DNA of 64,000 nt from SPDF01 sp963699825 (GCA_963699825.1 CAVOVI010000004.1:1-64000), one strand, 5' to 3'; positions 19,780-31,040 are shown, counted from the stretch's first letter. The notes: generated from the sequence alone by a model not told the origin. Numbers and translations are program-made.

Positions 19780-22435
19780 TCACTCCGCACGGATCGCGAC
19801 GGCGGGATCGATCCCCGCACTCCGCCTGGCCGGCCACCAGCTGGCCAGGAACCCAACCAGCAGCAGCAGACCGATCGCGAGTCCGAACGTCGTCGCGTCC
19901 CCCGGCTCCACGCCATACAGCAACGCCCGCATCAGGCGGGTGCCCGCCACGGCGCCGACCCCGCCCGCGACGATGCCGATCCCGATGACCGCCATGGCGC
20001 CCCCCTGCACCAGCCGCTGTACGCGCGACGGCTCGGCGCCGAGGGCGATGCGAATGCCGATTTCCCGCCTCCGCTGGGCCACGGTGTAGGACACCACGCC
20101 ATAGATGCCGAGTCCGGCGAGGAGCAGCGCCACGAGGGCGAACGAGGCCAGCACCACCATCGTGAAGCGTCGATCGGCAATCGTGGACGCGAGCCGTTCC
20201 TCCATGGTGCGGAACTCCAGCGGCAGCGTCGGATCGATGTCGTGCACCATCTTTGCCAGGGACGGCGCCAGCGCGGCAGGATTCCCCTCCGTGCGCACCA
20301 CCAGCTTCATGGAACGGGTCCGGTAGGGATTTTGCGAATACGGGTACCAATAGGATTCGCGACGTGGGCCGGTGATGGCCCCCTGGGGGATATCGGCCAC
20401 CACGCCAATCACCGTCCCGTAGGGCTCCTCTCCCCCATCCATGCCGTACACCCGGAAGTGCTTCCCGATGGGATCCTCGCCGGGCCACTCGCGCTCGGCC
20501 AGCCCACGGGTGACGATCACCACACGAGGGGCACCAGCCCGGTCCCGGTCGTTGAACGGCCGACCTGCGAGCAGGGGAATACCCATCGCCTCGAAGTACC
20601 TGGTGCTGGCGGTCCGGTAGATGGCGTACCCGGTGAAGGGCCCCGCCGGCAGCGTCGGCTTCCCCTCCACCTGGATGGCGCCGCTTGGCTGGTTTCCCTC
20701 GAGCGGCAGGCGGTTGGTCACGCCGGCGGCCACCACCCCCGGCGCATCCGCCAGCGCGGCAAGCAGTCGATCATGAAAGGCGACCGCCTGCTGCACATCC
20801 GGATAGGCGGCGTCCGGCAAGTCGAGGAGGGCCGTGAGGACCCCCTCGGCCCGAAATCCGGGGTCAATCCGGGTGATGGCCGAGAACGACCGGAGGAGGA
20901 GCCCCGACCCGCTGAGCAGGATGACCGCGAGGGCCACCTCCACGGCCACCAGCGTGGACCAGAGGCGCCGGCTCTTCCGTGAACCGCTGTGTCGGGTGCC
21001 TTCGCGCATGGCCGTGGCCGGCCGTACCCCCGACATCCGCATGGCCGGGAGCAATCCGAACAGCACCGCCGTCAGCAGCGTGAGCAGGAGCGAAAATCCG
21101 AGAACGCGCAGGTCGAACGGCGCCCCCTCGATGGGCACCATCCCGGCGGGCGCCAGCAGGAGGAGACCGCGCTGCACGACTTGGGCGACGACGAGACCCG
21201 CCGCGCAGCCGAGGAGCGCGATCAGCAGGCTCTCGGTGAAGACCTGACGGACCAGGCGGCCGCGACCGGCACCGATGGCGGCGCGGATGGCCAGCTCGTG
21301 CGCCCGCGCCGACCCGCGCACCAGCATGCTGCTGGCGAGGTTGGTGCACGCCGCGATGAGGAGCAGGCCCGAGGCGCCGAGCAGGAGGTAGAGCGGCTCC
21401 CTGAGCGGGCCGGCTTCGAGGTCGCGAAGTGGGGTGACGGTCGCGCCGACCGCGTCAAAGTCCGGCAGGTACTGTGCGCGCATGGGCTCGGTCAGCGCAT
21501 CGAGTTCCCGGTCGCCGTCGACCGACGTCAGTCCGGGCTTGAGCCGCGCCACGACCGAATAGTTGTGTGACGTCCGGCTCTCGTTGCGGCCGAACAGCTC
21601 GATGGGGAACCAGAGGTCGCTCTCGTCGGGGAATCCGAAGCCCTGGGGCAGGACTCCCACCACCTGGAAATCATATTCGGATCGCAGTCGTCGATCAGAG
21701 AGGTCCCGCACGCCGCCGAGGCGGTCTCGCCAGAAACGGTAGCTGACCACCGCCACCGGCGGTGCGCCGACGGCGTGCTCATCGGGTGCCGGCAGCCGGC
21801 CGATCACCGGCTGCACCCGCATGACGCGGAAGAAATCCGCCGACACCGCCGCGGTGCGGACGCGCGAGGGAATGTCCGCTCCGAGCAGGGTGCCGATGTC
21901 GCTCCCGTAGGCGGCCATGCCGTCGAAGGAATGCGCCTGCGCCTGCCAGTCGCGGAAATTCGGCTCGGCGAGGTCTGGACGCTCCGCCGCGCTCGTTCGT
22001 CTCGAACACGCTGACCAGCTGCTCGGGATGATCATACGGCAGCGGGCGCAGGAGGACGCCGTTGACCACCGAGAAGATGGCGGTGTTGGCGCCGATGCCC
22101 AGCGCAAGCGTCAGCACCGCGCCAAGCGTGAAGGCCGGCGACCGGCGAAGGATGCGAACCCCGAAGCGCACATCGTGGATCAGCGCACCAAACCACTCGT
22201 CCCGGCGCCGGCTGCGCCGGGCGCGCGCCGTGATGTCGCGGCATTCCTCAGCCAGGGACGGCACATCGCCAAATGCGCGCACCGCTTCCGCCCGCGCGGC
22301 CTCGGCGGTCCACCCCTCGGCGATGAGCGCCTCGGTCCGCATCTCGATGTGGTGGGCGATTTCCAGCCGGACGTCGTCGTCCACCGGCTTCTGGCGGGAA
22401 AGCGGCAGCGGGTCCCGCGGCTGCCGGCGCCTCAT
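19780..22435 (-). CDS. MacB/FtsX-type ABC permease with N-terminal prefix domain (frameshifted)
   Basis: The N-terminal prefix (PVDDDVRLEIAHHIEMRTEAL) and first membrane segment (LTLALGIGANTAIFSVVNGV) lie in one frame from the ATG at 22435. After a shift near 21985 the periplasmic core and both FtsX blocks continue (LLIAACTNLASSMLVRGSAR; end AGIDPAVAIRAE). The total is about 880 residues. Its ATG overlaps the stop of the second PadR gene (ATGA). This is the same unit design as the neighbour at 16680-19376. Confidence 0.82.
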
Positions 22436-22767
22436 GCAATGGCTCCCGTCGGTCGCGCCTCAAGCGCCCGGGTCATTGCCGACACGTAGCGGCTCCAGGC
22501 GGTCACCTCGGCCTTGAGCTGCCGGCGGCCCGCGGCGGTGAGGGTGTAGACCTTGGCCTCCCGGCCGGTGGCTGTGGTCTGCCAGGCGGCGTCAAGCAGC
22601 CCCTTCTCCTCCAGCCGACGAAGCGCCGGGTAGAGTGCGCCTTCCTCGATATGGAGTTCGTCACCGGTCTGCTGCTGGATCCAGCGGGAGATGGCGTACC
22701 CGTGGCTGGGGCCCCAGCCGAGGGTCTTGAGGATCAGGATATCGAGGGTGCCCTTGAGGAGGGTCAT
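22432..22767 (-). CDS. PadR-family transcriptional regulator
   Basis: 111 residues from the ATG at 22767 (a GTG five codons upstream is an alternative). It reads TLLKGTLDILILKTLGWGPS, HGYAISRWIQQQ, EEGALYPALRRLEEKGLLDA and YTLTAAGRRQL, the PadR winged helix. It overlaps the permease downstream by 4 bp. It is preceded by an ECF-like promoter and small dyads, so it probably represses the PadR-permease operon. Confidence 0.9.
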   Translation of the reverse strand: MTLLKGTLDILILKTLGWGPSHGYAISRWIQQQTGDELHIEEGALYPALRRLEEKGLLDAAWQTTATGREAKVYTLTAAGRRQLKAEVTAWSRYVSAMTRALEARPTGAIA

Positions 22768-22805
22768 CGGGGGGTGTGCCACGGCGGCCTCGGCGATGAG
22801 TGACT

Positions 22806-22863
22806 GTCTAATACCTTAGTATCTTATGTGTAATAGACGGCTCCAAGTCCCCAAAAGGTTGCA
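22806..22863 (-). promoter_or_regulatory. Candidate ECF-sigma promoter with overlapping dyads
   Basis: On the minus strand TGCAACC (22863-22857), 17 bp, then CGTCTATT (22839-22832). Around the expected start of transcription lie two dyads: ATAC-CTTA-GTAT at 22811-22822 and an imperfect GTCTAATAC/GTAATAGAC pair at 22806-22838. The -35/spacer region matches the element at 16621-16651. The dyads are placed well for repression by the PadR protein. The last codons of the histidine kinase frame overlap this region. Confidence 0.5.
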
Positions 22864-24259
22864 GCGCCCGCTTACTGGTCGGACTCGGGGCCGCTCCACC
22901 GCCCCGTAACTCCCCGACCGGAACGCGCCCGCCGTCTCCCGGAACTGCGGCGCCCGTGGCAGCCGGAGGATGGCCCGACACCCCGTCACATCCGCCCGGT
23001 CTTCCAGCACCAGCGTCCCGCCATGCGCCTCGGCGATCCGGCGGGACAGCGCCAGCCCGATCCCGGAGCCCCCGGGTTTCGTCGTGTAGAAGGGCACGAA
23101 GAGGTTCTCCGTCCCGGCCAACCCTCCCCCCTCGTCCTCCACGACGACCTCCACCTCGTCCCGGCGAAGCTCCCACCGGATGCGCACGCCACCCCCGGTG
23201 CCCTCGACCGCATCCACCGCGTTGCGCACCAGGTTGATGAGGAGTTGATCCAGCTGGTCACGATCGGCCATGACCTCGCCATCCTGCCCGGCCACGACGG
23301 CGACCTCGCGGCGGGATTCCATCGTGACCGTCCGTGACACCCACTCCGCCACCGACATCGGCTGCAGCACCGGCCGCGGCAAGCGCGCCAGCCGGGCGTA
23401 GGCGGCGATGAACCGGCCCAGCGATTCCGCGCGCTGCTCGATCACGGAGAGCCCCTCGCGAAGATCGCTGTCACTCTCGGGGTCCCGCGCGGTCCGGTCC
23501 ACCAGTGCGCGCAGCGACCCGGCGAAGCTCCGGATCGGCGTCAGCGAGTTGTTGATTTCATGGGAGAGGACGCGGATGAGCCGTTGCCAGGCCTCGCGCT
23601 CCTCCGCCTGCAGCGCCCGGTGCACGTCGGTCAGCAGCACCAGGGTGTGGGACCGGCCTTCCTGCCGGAATCCACTCCGCCGCAGTTCCCATCGATTGGC
23701 GTAGGCGCCGCGCTGGTCGAGTACCCGCGGTGTCTCCCCCTCGAGGCAGTCCTGGAGTCCGAGCGCCGCGGCGTGTCGCCCCACGAGTCGTTCGGCGGGT
23801 TCGTCGAGCAGCCGCTCGCCCCCCCGGTTCACGAATACCAGCGTACCGGTGGCGTCGTCGAAGGTGAAGACGGCAGCGTCGATCTCCGCCATCACCGTTC
23901 GCAACAAGGCGGTCGCCTCGATGACACCGAGGCGCTGTCCGCGCAGCAGGTCGGCCAGCGCGTTGGCCTCGAGGTAGAGCAGCCCGATGTCGTCCTCGGG
24001 GTCGAGGGTCCGCGCGCGGAGGGAGAAGTCCCCCTCCCGCATCGCCGCCAGCAGGTTCGAGATGGTCTGCAGCGGGCGGATCACTCGCGTGTGGAGGAGC
24101 GTCAGGCCGGCCAGCAGGCAGGCGAAGATGAGGAGGGTGGCGGTCCACTGCAGCCGCGAGCGGAGTAGGGGCCGACCAGAGAAGTCCGAGCGCGACGGCG
24201 ACGGCCGGCAGGGCGGCCGCGGCAGCGATCCCCACCAGGCGCGAGGGTTGGGAGATCAT
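22816..24259 (-). CDS. Membrane histidine kinase of NtrC-type two-component system (frameshift near N-terminus)
   Basis: The start at 24259 gives a first membrane segment (VGIAAAAALPAVAVALGLLW). A second one and the HAMP-like region follow after a frame change near 24150 (VIRPLQTISNLLAAMREGDF). A PAS-like segment, then the H-box VLSHEINNSLTPI (phospho-His), N-box NLVRNAVDAVEG, and G-boxes DEGGGLAG and GGSGIGLALSRRI follow. It is the partner of the sigma-54 activator encoded 6 bp upstream. The frame runs about 45 residues past the kinase core, into the PadR promoter, which suggests the natural stop was lost or shifted. Confidence 0.82.
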
Positions 24260-24265
24260 CCCGCG

Positions 24266-25628
24266 CTAGAGCCCGTACCGCTCCAGCCGGCGGTACAGCG
24301 CGCTGCGGCTGAGGCCGAGGGCTTTCGCAGCTTCCGACACATTGTGGCCGGTCCGCGCCAGCGCCTTCTGGATCAGGACCTGTTCCACCTGTTCCAGCGT
24401 CATCTGGTCGAGTTGCGCGGTCCCGCTGCTCTGCGGCGCCAACGCCAGGTCGGCCACCCTCAACCGTGCGCCGTCGGCCAGCAGGACGGCCCGCTCCACG
24501 GCGTGATCGAGTTCCCGGACGTTGCCGGGCCAGCCGTAGCTCAGGACCAGGGCCATCGCCTCCGGATCGAAGCCATTGATCGGCTTGCGGTAGTGGGCCG
24601 CGTACTTCGCAAGGAAATGGGCCGCGAGGTGCGGGAATGTCCTCCCGTCGTTCGCGGAGCGCCGGGACCGTGATCTCCACCGTGTTGAGTCGGTAGAGGA
24701 GGTCCTCCCGGAACCGACCGGCCGCCACCTCCGCGCGCGGATCGACGTTCGTCGCGCTGAAGACACGGGTGGAGACCGTCCGGGTGCGCGATGAGCCGAC
24801 CCGCTCCAACTCGCCCGTGCTGAGCACGCGGAGCAGCTTGGCCTGCTGGCTCGGCGTGATATTCGCGATTTCGTCGAGGAAGAGGGTGCCCCGATCCGCG
24901 AGCTCGAATCGCCCGATGCGGTCGGTCTTGGCGTCGGTAAACGCCCCCTTGAGGTGGCCGAACAGTTCGCTCTCGAAGACCCCCTCGGAGAGGCCGCCGA
25001 CGTTGACCGTGATCATCGGCCGGCCCGCCCGCTCGCTTGCCGCGTGAAGCCACCGCGCGGCGATTTCCTTGCCGGCACCGTGCTCACCAAGGATCAGGAC
25101 GTTCGCGTCCGACGGCGCCACCCGTTCCATCAGGCGGGCGGTGGCACGCATCGCAGGGGACTCGGTGACGAGATCCGGAATGCCCGCGCCCCGCAACGCC
25201 TGATTCTCTCCCTCGAGTCGCTGTCCGAGGCGCAGGGCGCGCCCGAGTTCCACCTGGGTGCGCAGCAGGGCGACCAGGCGGGTGTTGTCCCACGGCTTCT
25301 CGAGATAGTCCCGTGCGCCCTGACGCATCGCCTCGACGGCACCCTCCACGCTGCCGAACGCCGTCATCACGACGACGGGAAGGGAGGCGTCCAGCTGGCG
25401 AATCCGGGCGAGGACGTCGAGTCCTTCGCGCCCGGAGGTCGTGTCGCGGGTGTAGTTGAGGTCCATCAGGAGGGTATCGAAATCCGCCCGCTCCAGCGCG
25501 GCCAGCACGCCGCCCGGCGAGGTGGCCGTCTCCACCTCAAACCCCTCCTGACGAAGCAGGAGGCGCAGAGCCTGGAGGATGTCCGCCTGGTCATCGGCGA
25601 CGAGGATGCGGGGCGCGGGAGTTCCCAT
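24266..25628 (-). CDS. NtrC-family sigma-54-dependent response regulator (one frameshift)
   Basis: The receiver domain (residues 8-130) has the acidic pair ADDQ, phospho-acceptor LLMDLNYTRD and a switch Lys (DYLEKPW). The AAA+ domain has Walker A GEHGAGKE, the sigma-54 contact loop as GAFTDAK (the consensus is GAFTGA) and Walker B GTLFLDEI. After a frame change near 24640 it continues with YGWPGNVRELDHAVERAV and a Fis-type HTH (NVSEAAKALGLSRSALYRRL). It activates sigma-54 promoters. Lying inside the exporter operon it probably controls that operon; matching promoter and enhancer pairs are found at 30892-31023 and 33526-33657. Confidence 0.85.
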
Positions 25629-25640
25629 GGTGAAGGGAAT

Positions 25641-26305
25641 CTACTCCTTCACGAGCCATCCGTCATTCAGGCGCACGATGCGATCGCCGTACTGGGCATT
25701 CTCATGGGAGTGGGTGACCTGGACGATCGTGGTCCCGGCGCGATGCAGCGTCCGGAACAGCTCCATGATCTCCCGGCCCTGTTCGGAGTGGAGATTCCCG
25801 GTGGGTTCGTCGGCGAGGAGCAGCGCAGGCTTCGCAATGACCGCGCGGGCCACTCCCACCAGCTGCTGCTGACCGCCGGAGAGCTGTGCCGGAAAGAGGT
25901 CCTTCTTGCCGACGATATTGAACCGGTCCAGGGTGTCCGCGACGATGGCCTGGCGTTCCTTCGCCGGCACGTTTCGGTAGCCGAGTGGCACGTCGAGGTT
26001 TTCGGCGACGGTCAGGTCGTCGAGCAGGTGGTATTTCTGGAAGACGAACCCGATCGAGGCCCGCGCCAGCGCGTGCCGGCCCCTGGGCGCCATGGCATGC
26101 ACCGCCTGGTCGTTGAACCAGTACTCACCGGTGTGGTCGGCGTCGAGCATGCCGAGGATGGAAAGCAGCGTCGACTTCCCCGCCCCGGACGGCCCCATGA
26201 TGGTCACGAATTCGCCCGCCGAGACCGTCATCGAGATCTGTCGCAGCAGGTAGGTGGCGACGGACGGGTGGGGACCGTCTTCTCGAGGTTGACGAGTCGG
26301 ATCAT
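25641..26305 (-). CDS. MacB/LolD-type ABC transporter ATPase (frameshift near start)
   Basis: Starts at the ATG at 26305 (MIRLVNLEKT); a shift near 26255 leads into SAGEFVTIMGPSGAGKSTLL (Walker A). Then come the Q-loop FVFQKYHLL, signature LSGGQQQLVGVARA, Walker B LLLADEPTG and H-loop VTHSHENA. The length is about 220 residues, normal for LolD/MacB ATPases. It lies 9 bp after the permease stop and 12 bp before the response regulator, so it is part of the exporter operon. Confidence 0.85.
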
Positions 26306-26314
26306 GTGGCCGCC

Positions 26315-28783
26315 CTATTCACCGCGAAGTGCCTCGACCGGATCCAGCGCCGTCGCCCGACGGGCCGGCACCCAGCTCGCCAGCAACGTGACCGCAAGCA
26401 ACAGAAGCGGGATCGCCACGAAGGTGAGCGGGTCGTGCGGGGAGACGTTGAAGAGGAGCCGGTCTGTCGCCCCCACGGCGGCCTGGCTGTCCAGCGCCTT
26501 CAGCAGGTTGGTCAGGGCCACCGCCGCCACCAGGCCGAAGCCGACGCCGACCAGCGCGAGGCGCATCCCCTGCCCCATCACCATCCGCTGGACTTCGCCG
26601 GGTGTGGCGCCGAGCGCCAGGCGCACGCCGAGTTCCTGCGTCCGCTGCGTGACGGTGTATGCCATCACGCCGTAGAGGCCGATGGCGGCGAGCGCCGCCG
26701 CGAGCAGGGAGAAGACGGTGAGCAGCACCATCGAAAAGCGCCGGGGGCCCGTGCTGGTCGAGACCAGGTCGTCCATCGTGTTGATGTTGGCGATGGCCAC
26801 ATCGGGATCCACCGACTTGAGCGCCTCGCGAACCGTCCCGACGGCGGCCATCGGCTCGGCGGTGGTGCGCACGGCGTACGCCATGAAGTTGTTCCCCGCC
26901 TGGGCGACGGGGAAATAGACCTGGATCCGCTTCTCGGCATCGAGCCCTTCGTGCATGGTATGCCCCACGACCCCAACCACGGTGATCCAGGTGATGGTCG
27001 AATCGCTGAAGTCGTTGAAGGTGATGCGCTTGCCGATCGGATCGCTGTTGGGCCAGTACGTCTTCACCAGTTCTTCGTCGACGATGACGACGTTGGGCGA
27101 CCCCTCCACATCCTGCGCCGTGAAGAACCGGCCCTTGACGAGAGGCGCACCGATGGTCCTGAGGTAGTCCGGCGTCACGATCCTGAAATCGCCCCAGGGC
27201 ATGTTCCCCTTCGGCGGCACGACGTGGCCCTCGATGTTGAACGACGAGGTGCTCCAGTTGTTGGTGAACGGAAGGACGGAGGTGGCGCCGACCGAGACCA
27301 CGCCCGGCTGGGCCGCCATTGCCTCGGTGGCGCGGTCGAAGAAGACCGTTCGCAGGGTGTCGTTCGGATACTTGGCGTTTGGCAACGCGACATTGAAGGT
27401 CAGGAGGTGGTCCGGACGGAAGCCGGGATCGACCTGGAGCAGCTGCGAGAACGACCGGGTGAGGAGTCCGGCGCCGACCAGCAGCGTCAGTGCGAGCGCG
27501 ACGGTGGCCACCACGAGGCCGCGCCGGAGCGTGAGCCCCCCGCGATCCCCCGCGGCGCCGCGGCCCCCTTCCTTCAGCGACTCCTGCAGCGAGGTGCGCG
27601 AGACACGCAGGGCGGGCGCGAGCCCGAAGACCAGGCCCGTCAGCAGCGAGAGCCCCAGCGTGAAGGCCAGCACCGTGCCGTCGATGCCGATCGCAGATGC
27701 CGGCGGCAGGTTGCTCTCGTTCAGGGACATCAGCGCAGGCACGCCCCAGAGGGCGATGAGGATGCCGAGGACGCCGCCCGCGAGCGCAAGCACCATGCTC
27801 TCCGCCAGCAGCTGACGGACCAGGTCTCGCGGCGACGCGCCGAGGGCGACACGGACCGCAATCTCGCGCGAGCGACTCGCGGCGCGCGCCAGCTGCAGGT
27901 TGGCGACGTTGGCGCAGGCAATGAGCAGCACCAGCACGACGGCGCCGAGGAGCACGAACATCGCGCGCCGCATCCCGGATGAGGTCATCTGGTCGCTGAG
28001 CGGCGAGAGCTTCAGGTCCCAATCGTCCGGGAGTGCGTCGGGTCGGTCGGACTTGATGCGCTCTGCCAGGGCGTGCATCTCCGCCTGGGCCGTCTCGAAC
28101 GAGACGCCATCCTTGAGCCGGGCCGTCACGCCGAGAAACTCCCTGCCCCAGGAACTCGCCACCTGGTCTGGTGTGAACGCGAACGGGGTCCAGAGGTCGA
28201 CGTCCCGGCTGAGCATCGACGTGAACGACGCCGGCATCACGCCGACGATTTCATAGCTCTCGCTGTTGAGGAGCATTCGCTGCCCGACCACCCCGGGATC
28301 GGCCCCGAAGGAGTTGCGCCAGAAGGCGTCACTGAGCACCACCACGTGGTCGCTGCCAGCCGTGGCTTCATCCGCCCGGAGCGCCCGTCCGAGCGCGGGT
28401 TGAACGCCGAACGTCTCGAAGTACTTCCCGGCCACCCGCCGCCCGACCAGGCGTGCCGCGTCCCCGCGACCGGTCAGCGTCGGGCCCCAGCCCGAGGCCG
28501 CGGACACCTCACTGAACGCCTGATCCTGCTTCTCGTATTCGAGAAATCCTGGGACCGACACGCCCGCCGTCAGGTTGAGGCCAGGATAGAAATGATTCAG
28601 GAGCACCAGCCGGTCCGGCTGCGCGTACGGCAGCGGCCGCAGCACCACCGCGTTGATGACCGAGAAGATGGCGGTGTTCGCGCCGATCCCCAGTCCCAAC
28701 GTCAGGATGGCAATGAAGGCGTAGCCGGGGCTGCGCCGCAGGGTCCGGAAGGCATAGCGCAGCGTGTTGCCGATCGGGGCCAT
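26315..28783 (-). CDS. MacB/FtsX-type ABC permease
   Basis: An intact protein of about 822 residues. The ATG at 28783 has GGGAGGAGC just upstream; the open frame extends to 28876 but those residues overlap the ATPase gene. It shows LTLGLGIGANTAIFSVINAV, a MacB periplasmic core, LLIACANVANLQLARAASRS in the first FtsX block and a C-terminus TALDPVEALRGE. It is flanked on both sides by ATPase genes in one operon with the fusion protein, so this copy is the probable core of a tripartite-like exporter. Confidence 0.9.
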   Translation of the reverse strand: MAPIGNTLRYAFRTLRRSPGYAFIAILTLGLGIGANTAIFSVINAVVLRPLPYAQPDRLVLLNHFYPGLNLTAGVSVPGFLEYEKQDQAFSEVSAASGWGPTLTGRGDAARLVGRRVAGKYFETFGVQPALGRALRADEATAGSDHVVVLSDAFWRNSFGADPGVVGQRMLLNSESYEIVGVMPASFTSMLSRDVDLWTPFAFTPDQVASSWGREFLGVTARLKDGVSFETAQAEMHALAERIKSDRPDALPDDWDLKLSPLSDQMTSSGMRRAMFVLLGAVVLVLLIACANVANLQLARAASRSREIAVRVALGASPRDLVRQLLAESMVLALAGGVLGILIALWGVPALMSLNESNLPPASAIGIDGTVLAFTLGLSLLTGLVFGLAPALRVSRTSLQESLKEGGRGAAGDRGGLTLRRGLVVATVALALTLLVGAGLLTRSFSQLLQVDPGFRPDHLLTFNVALPNAKYPNDTLRTVFFDRATEAMAAQPGVVSVGATSVLPFTNNWSTSSFNIEGHVVPPKGNMPWGDFRIVTPDYLRTIGAPLVKGRFFTAQDVEGSPNVVIVDEELVKTYWPNSDPIGKRITFNDFSDSTITWITVVGVVGHTMHEGLDAEKRIQVYFPVAQAGNNFMAYAVRTTAEPMAAVGTVREALKSVDPDVAIANINTMDDLVSTSTGPRRFSMVLLTVFSLLAAALAAIGLYGVMAYTVTQRTQELGVRLALGATPGEVQRMVMGQGMRLALVGVGFGLVAAVALTNLLKALDSQAAVGATDRLLFNVSPHDPLTFVAIPLLLLAVTLLASWVPARRATALDPVEALRGE

Positions 28784-28796
28784 GAGATGCTCCTCC

Positions 28797-29511
<715 letters not shown>

Positions 29512-29587
29512 GGCAAGCACTCCGGAGAAGGACAGAGAAGAGGATCGTCAGTTTCGGTCATAGACCGCGGCGGCTTCAATCCGCGGT

Positions 29588-30829
29588 TCACTTCACGCGC
29601 ACCCGGTCCACGGAGCCGAACCGGGTCATGTCGGACAGGATCACGACGTCGCCGGCCTGGAGCCCGCCGACGATTTCGACCGCGTTGGCGGAGGTGCGGC
29701 CCAGCATCACCTGGACTCGCTCCGCCTCGTCGCCGTCCGACGAAAGCCGGAAGAGGCCGATGGTGCTGTTCGCCTGGCCGTAGGTCGGGCGCCCGACGTG
29801 CAGCACCTCGCCGAGCCGTTCGATTTCGATGGTGCCGTCGACGCTCAGGTCCGGCCGGGCGCCCTTGGGCAGCGAATCGGTCAGCGCCACATCCACCGTG
29901 ACCATCCCGCCGGAAGAGGAGGGGTCGATCCGCGACACATGGCCGCGGACCAGCCCGTTGCGCGTGTCGATCACGGCGGATTGACCGAGGGCGACATCAC
30001 GGGCCTGGTTTTCCTGCACCCGCAGCACGGCCTTGAGCTTGTCGGGCTGGACCACCTTGGCGATGGTGGTGCCGCTGGTGGCGAACTGCCCGACCTCGAG
30101 CGGAAGTTCCTGCAGCACGCCGTCGGCGCCGGCCCGCACGATCATCGCGCCGGCGAGGGAGCGCTGAAACTGGACCACCGCCTTGAGACGCTGAACCTGT
30201 TCGCGCTGCACGGCCAGTTGTGCGGGGATGTTGTCGGTAATCAGAGCGAGGCGCTGCTGCTCGATGTCGAGTCGCTCGGTCATTTCCGTGGCGTGTTCCT
30301 TCGCCTTCTTCGCCTCGAACACCGAGATGAGCTGCTGATCCACCATGGCGTTCGCGGCATCGGCATTCCGCTTCGCCTCGAGGTACTCGGAGCGCGTTTG
30401 CGCCACGACCCCCGCCTGCGTCAGTCGCTGCGTCTCGAGGCTGACCTGCAACGCGACCAGTTGCGCCTGGGCATCGGTGAGCTGGCGCTCCGCCTGCAAC
30501 AGCTGGATCTCGACGTCGGGATTCACCAGCTCCATGAGGACGGTGGAGGCGGTGACCTTCTCGCCGGGCTGCACCAGCTTCTTCTCGACGCGCCCCGGGG
30601 CGATGGCGGAGATCCACCGGATCTGCTCCGGAACCAGGGATCCAGGTGCCCGCACCTCGCGCACCATCGGGCCCGAGACCACCGAGTCGATCGACAGCGT
30701 CGGCCGCTCGACGCTGGGCGCCGCAGGCTTCAGCTGCCCCACGCCGACCAGGACGATCAAGACCACTACACCGATTCCGATGTAGAGGGGGCGGCGCTTG
30801 TTGGGTGGCTTAACGCGAGCAACGTCCAC
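29588..30829 (-). CDS. HlyD/MacA-type periplasmic membrane fusion protein
   Basis: 413 residues from a GTG at 30829. One N-terminal membrane segment (YIGIGVVVLIVLVGVG) is followed by a barrel-sandwich start (RVEKKLVQPGEKVTASTVLM). A long helical hairpin (about 100-210) leads to the return lipoyl strand DGVLQELPLEVGQFATSGT and beta-barrel domains. It bridges inner-membrane permease and outer membrane in exporters. It is the first gene of the operon fusion protein-ATPase-permease-ATPase-regulator-kinase, with sigma-54-like control signals upstream. Confidence 0.9.
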   Translation of the reverse strand: MDVARVKPPNKRRPLYIGIGVVVLIVLVGVGQLKPAAPSVERPTLSIDSVVSGPMVREVRAPGSLVPEQIRWISAIAPGRVEKKLVQPGEKVTASTVLMELVNPDVEIQLLQAERQLTDAQAQLVALQVSLETQRLTQAGVVAQTRSEYLEAKRNADAANAMVDQQLISVFEAKKAKEHATEMTERLDIEQQRLALITDNIPAQLAVQREQVQRLKAVVQFQRSLAGAMIVRAGADGVLQELPLEVGQFATSGTTIAKVVQPDKLKAVLRVQENQARDVALGQSAVIDTRNGLVRGHVSRIDPSSSGGMVTVDVALTDSLPKGARPDLSVDGTIEIERLGEVLHVGRPTYGQANSTIGLFRLSSDGDEAERVQVMLGRTSANAVEIVGGLQAGDVVILSDMTRFGSVDRVRVK

Positions 30830-30891
30830 GTGTGATCCTGTTCGAGTGCGTCCGGTGTCTGGCTGAGTCGTTCATGTCAGCCCCAACAAAG

Positions 30892-30906
30892 GGAAGAAGC
30901 GTGCCG
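30892..30906 (-). promoter_or_regulatory. Sigma-54-like promoter core upstream of exporter operon
   Basis: Minus strand CGGCACGCTTCTTCC. It fits the sigma-54 -24 box (GGCACG) with N4 and TTCC in place of the -12 TTGC, one mismatch at the conserved G. The identical 15-mer occurs at 33526-33540. It ends 62 bp before the GTG of the fusion-protein gene. Confidence 0.6.
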
Positions 30907-30990
30907 ATTCACAGACTCTGGGCAACAACGCTAAACCACAATCTTCCAGTGACTTACAGCGTGACGCAGCGAACGCAGAACCGAGCCAGT

Positions 30991-31023
30991 GTCCGGTATT
31001 GGGATTCGGCATCCCAACGGCGA
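30991..31023. promoter_or_regulatory. Palindromic enhancer (UAS) of the NtrC-type regulator
   Basis: GTCCGGTA is followed by the perfect dyad TTGGGAT-TCGGC-ATCCCAA (30999-31017). It starts 84 bp upstream of the sigma-54-like core. A related dyad at 33625-33657 has exactly the same spacing to its own core. This is the likely binding site of the response regulator at 24266-25628. Confidence 0.6.
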
Positions 31024-31040
31024 CCAGCCCGTCGGCTCCC

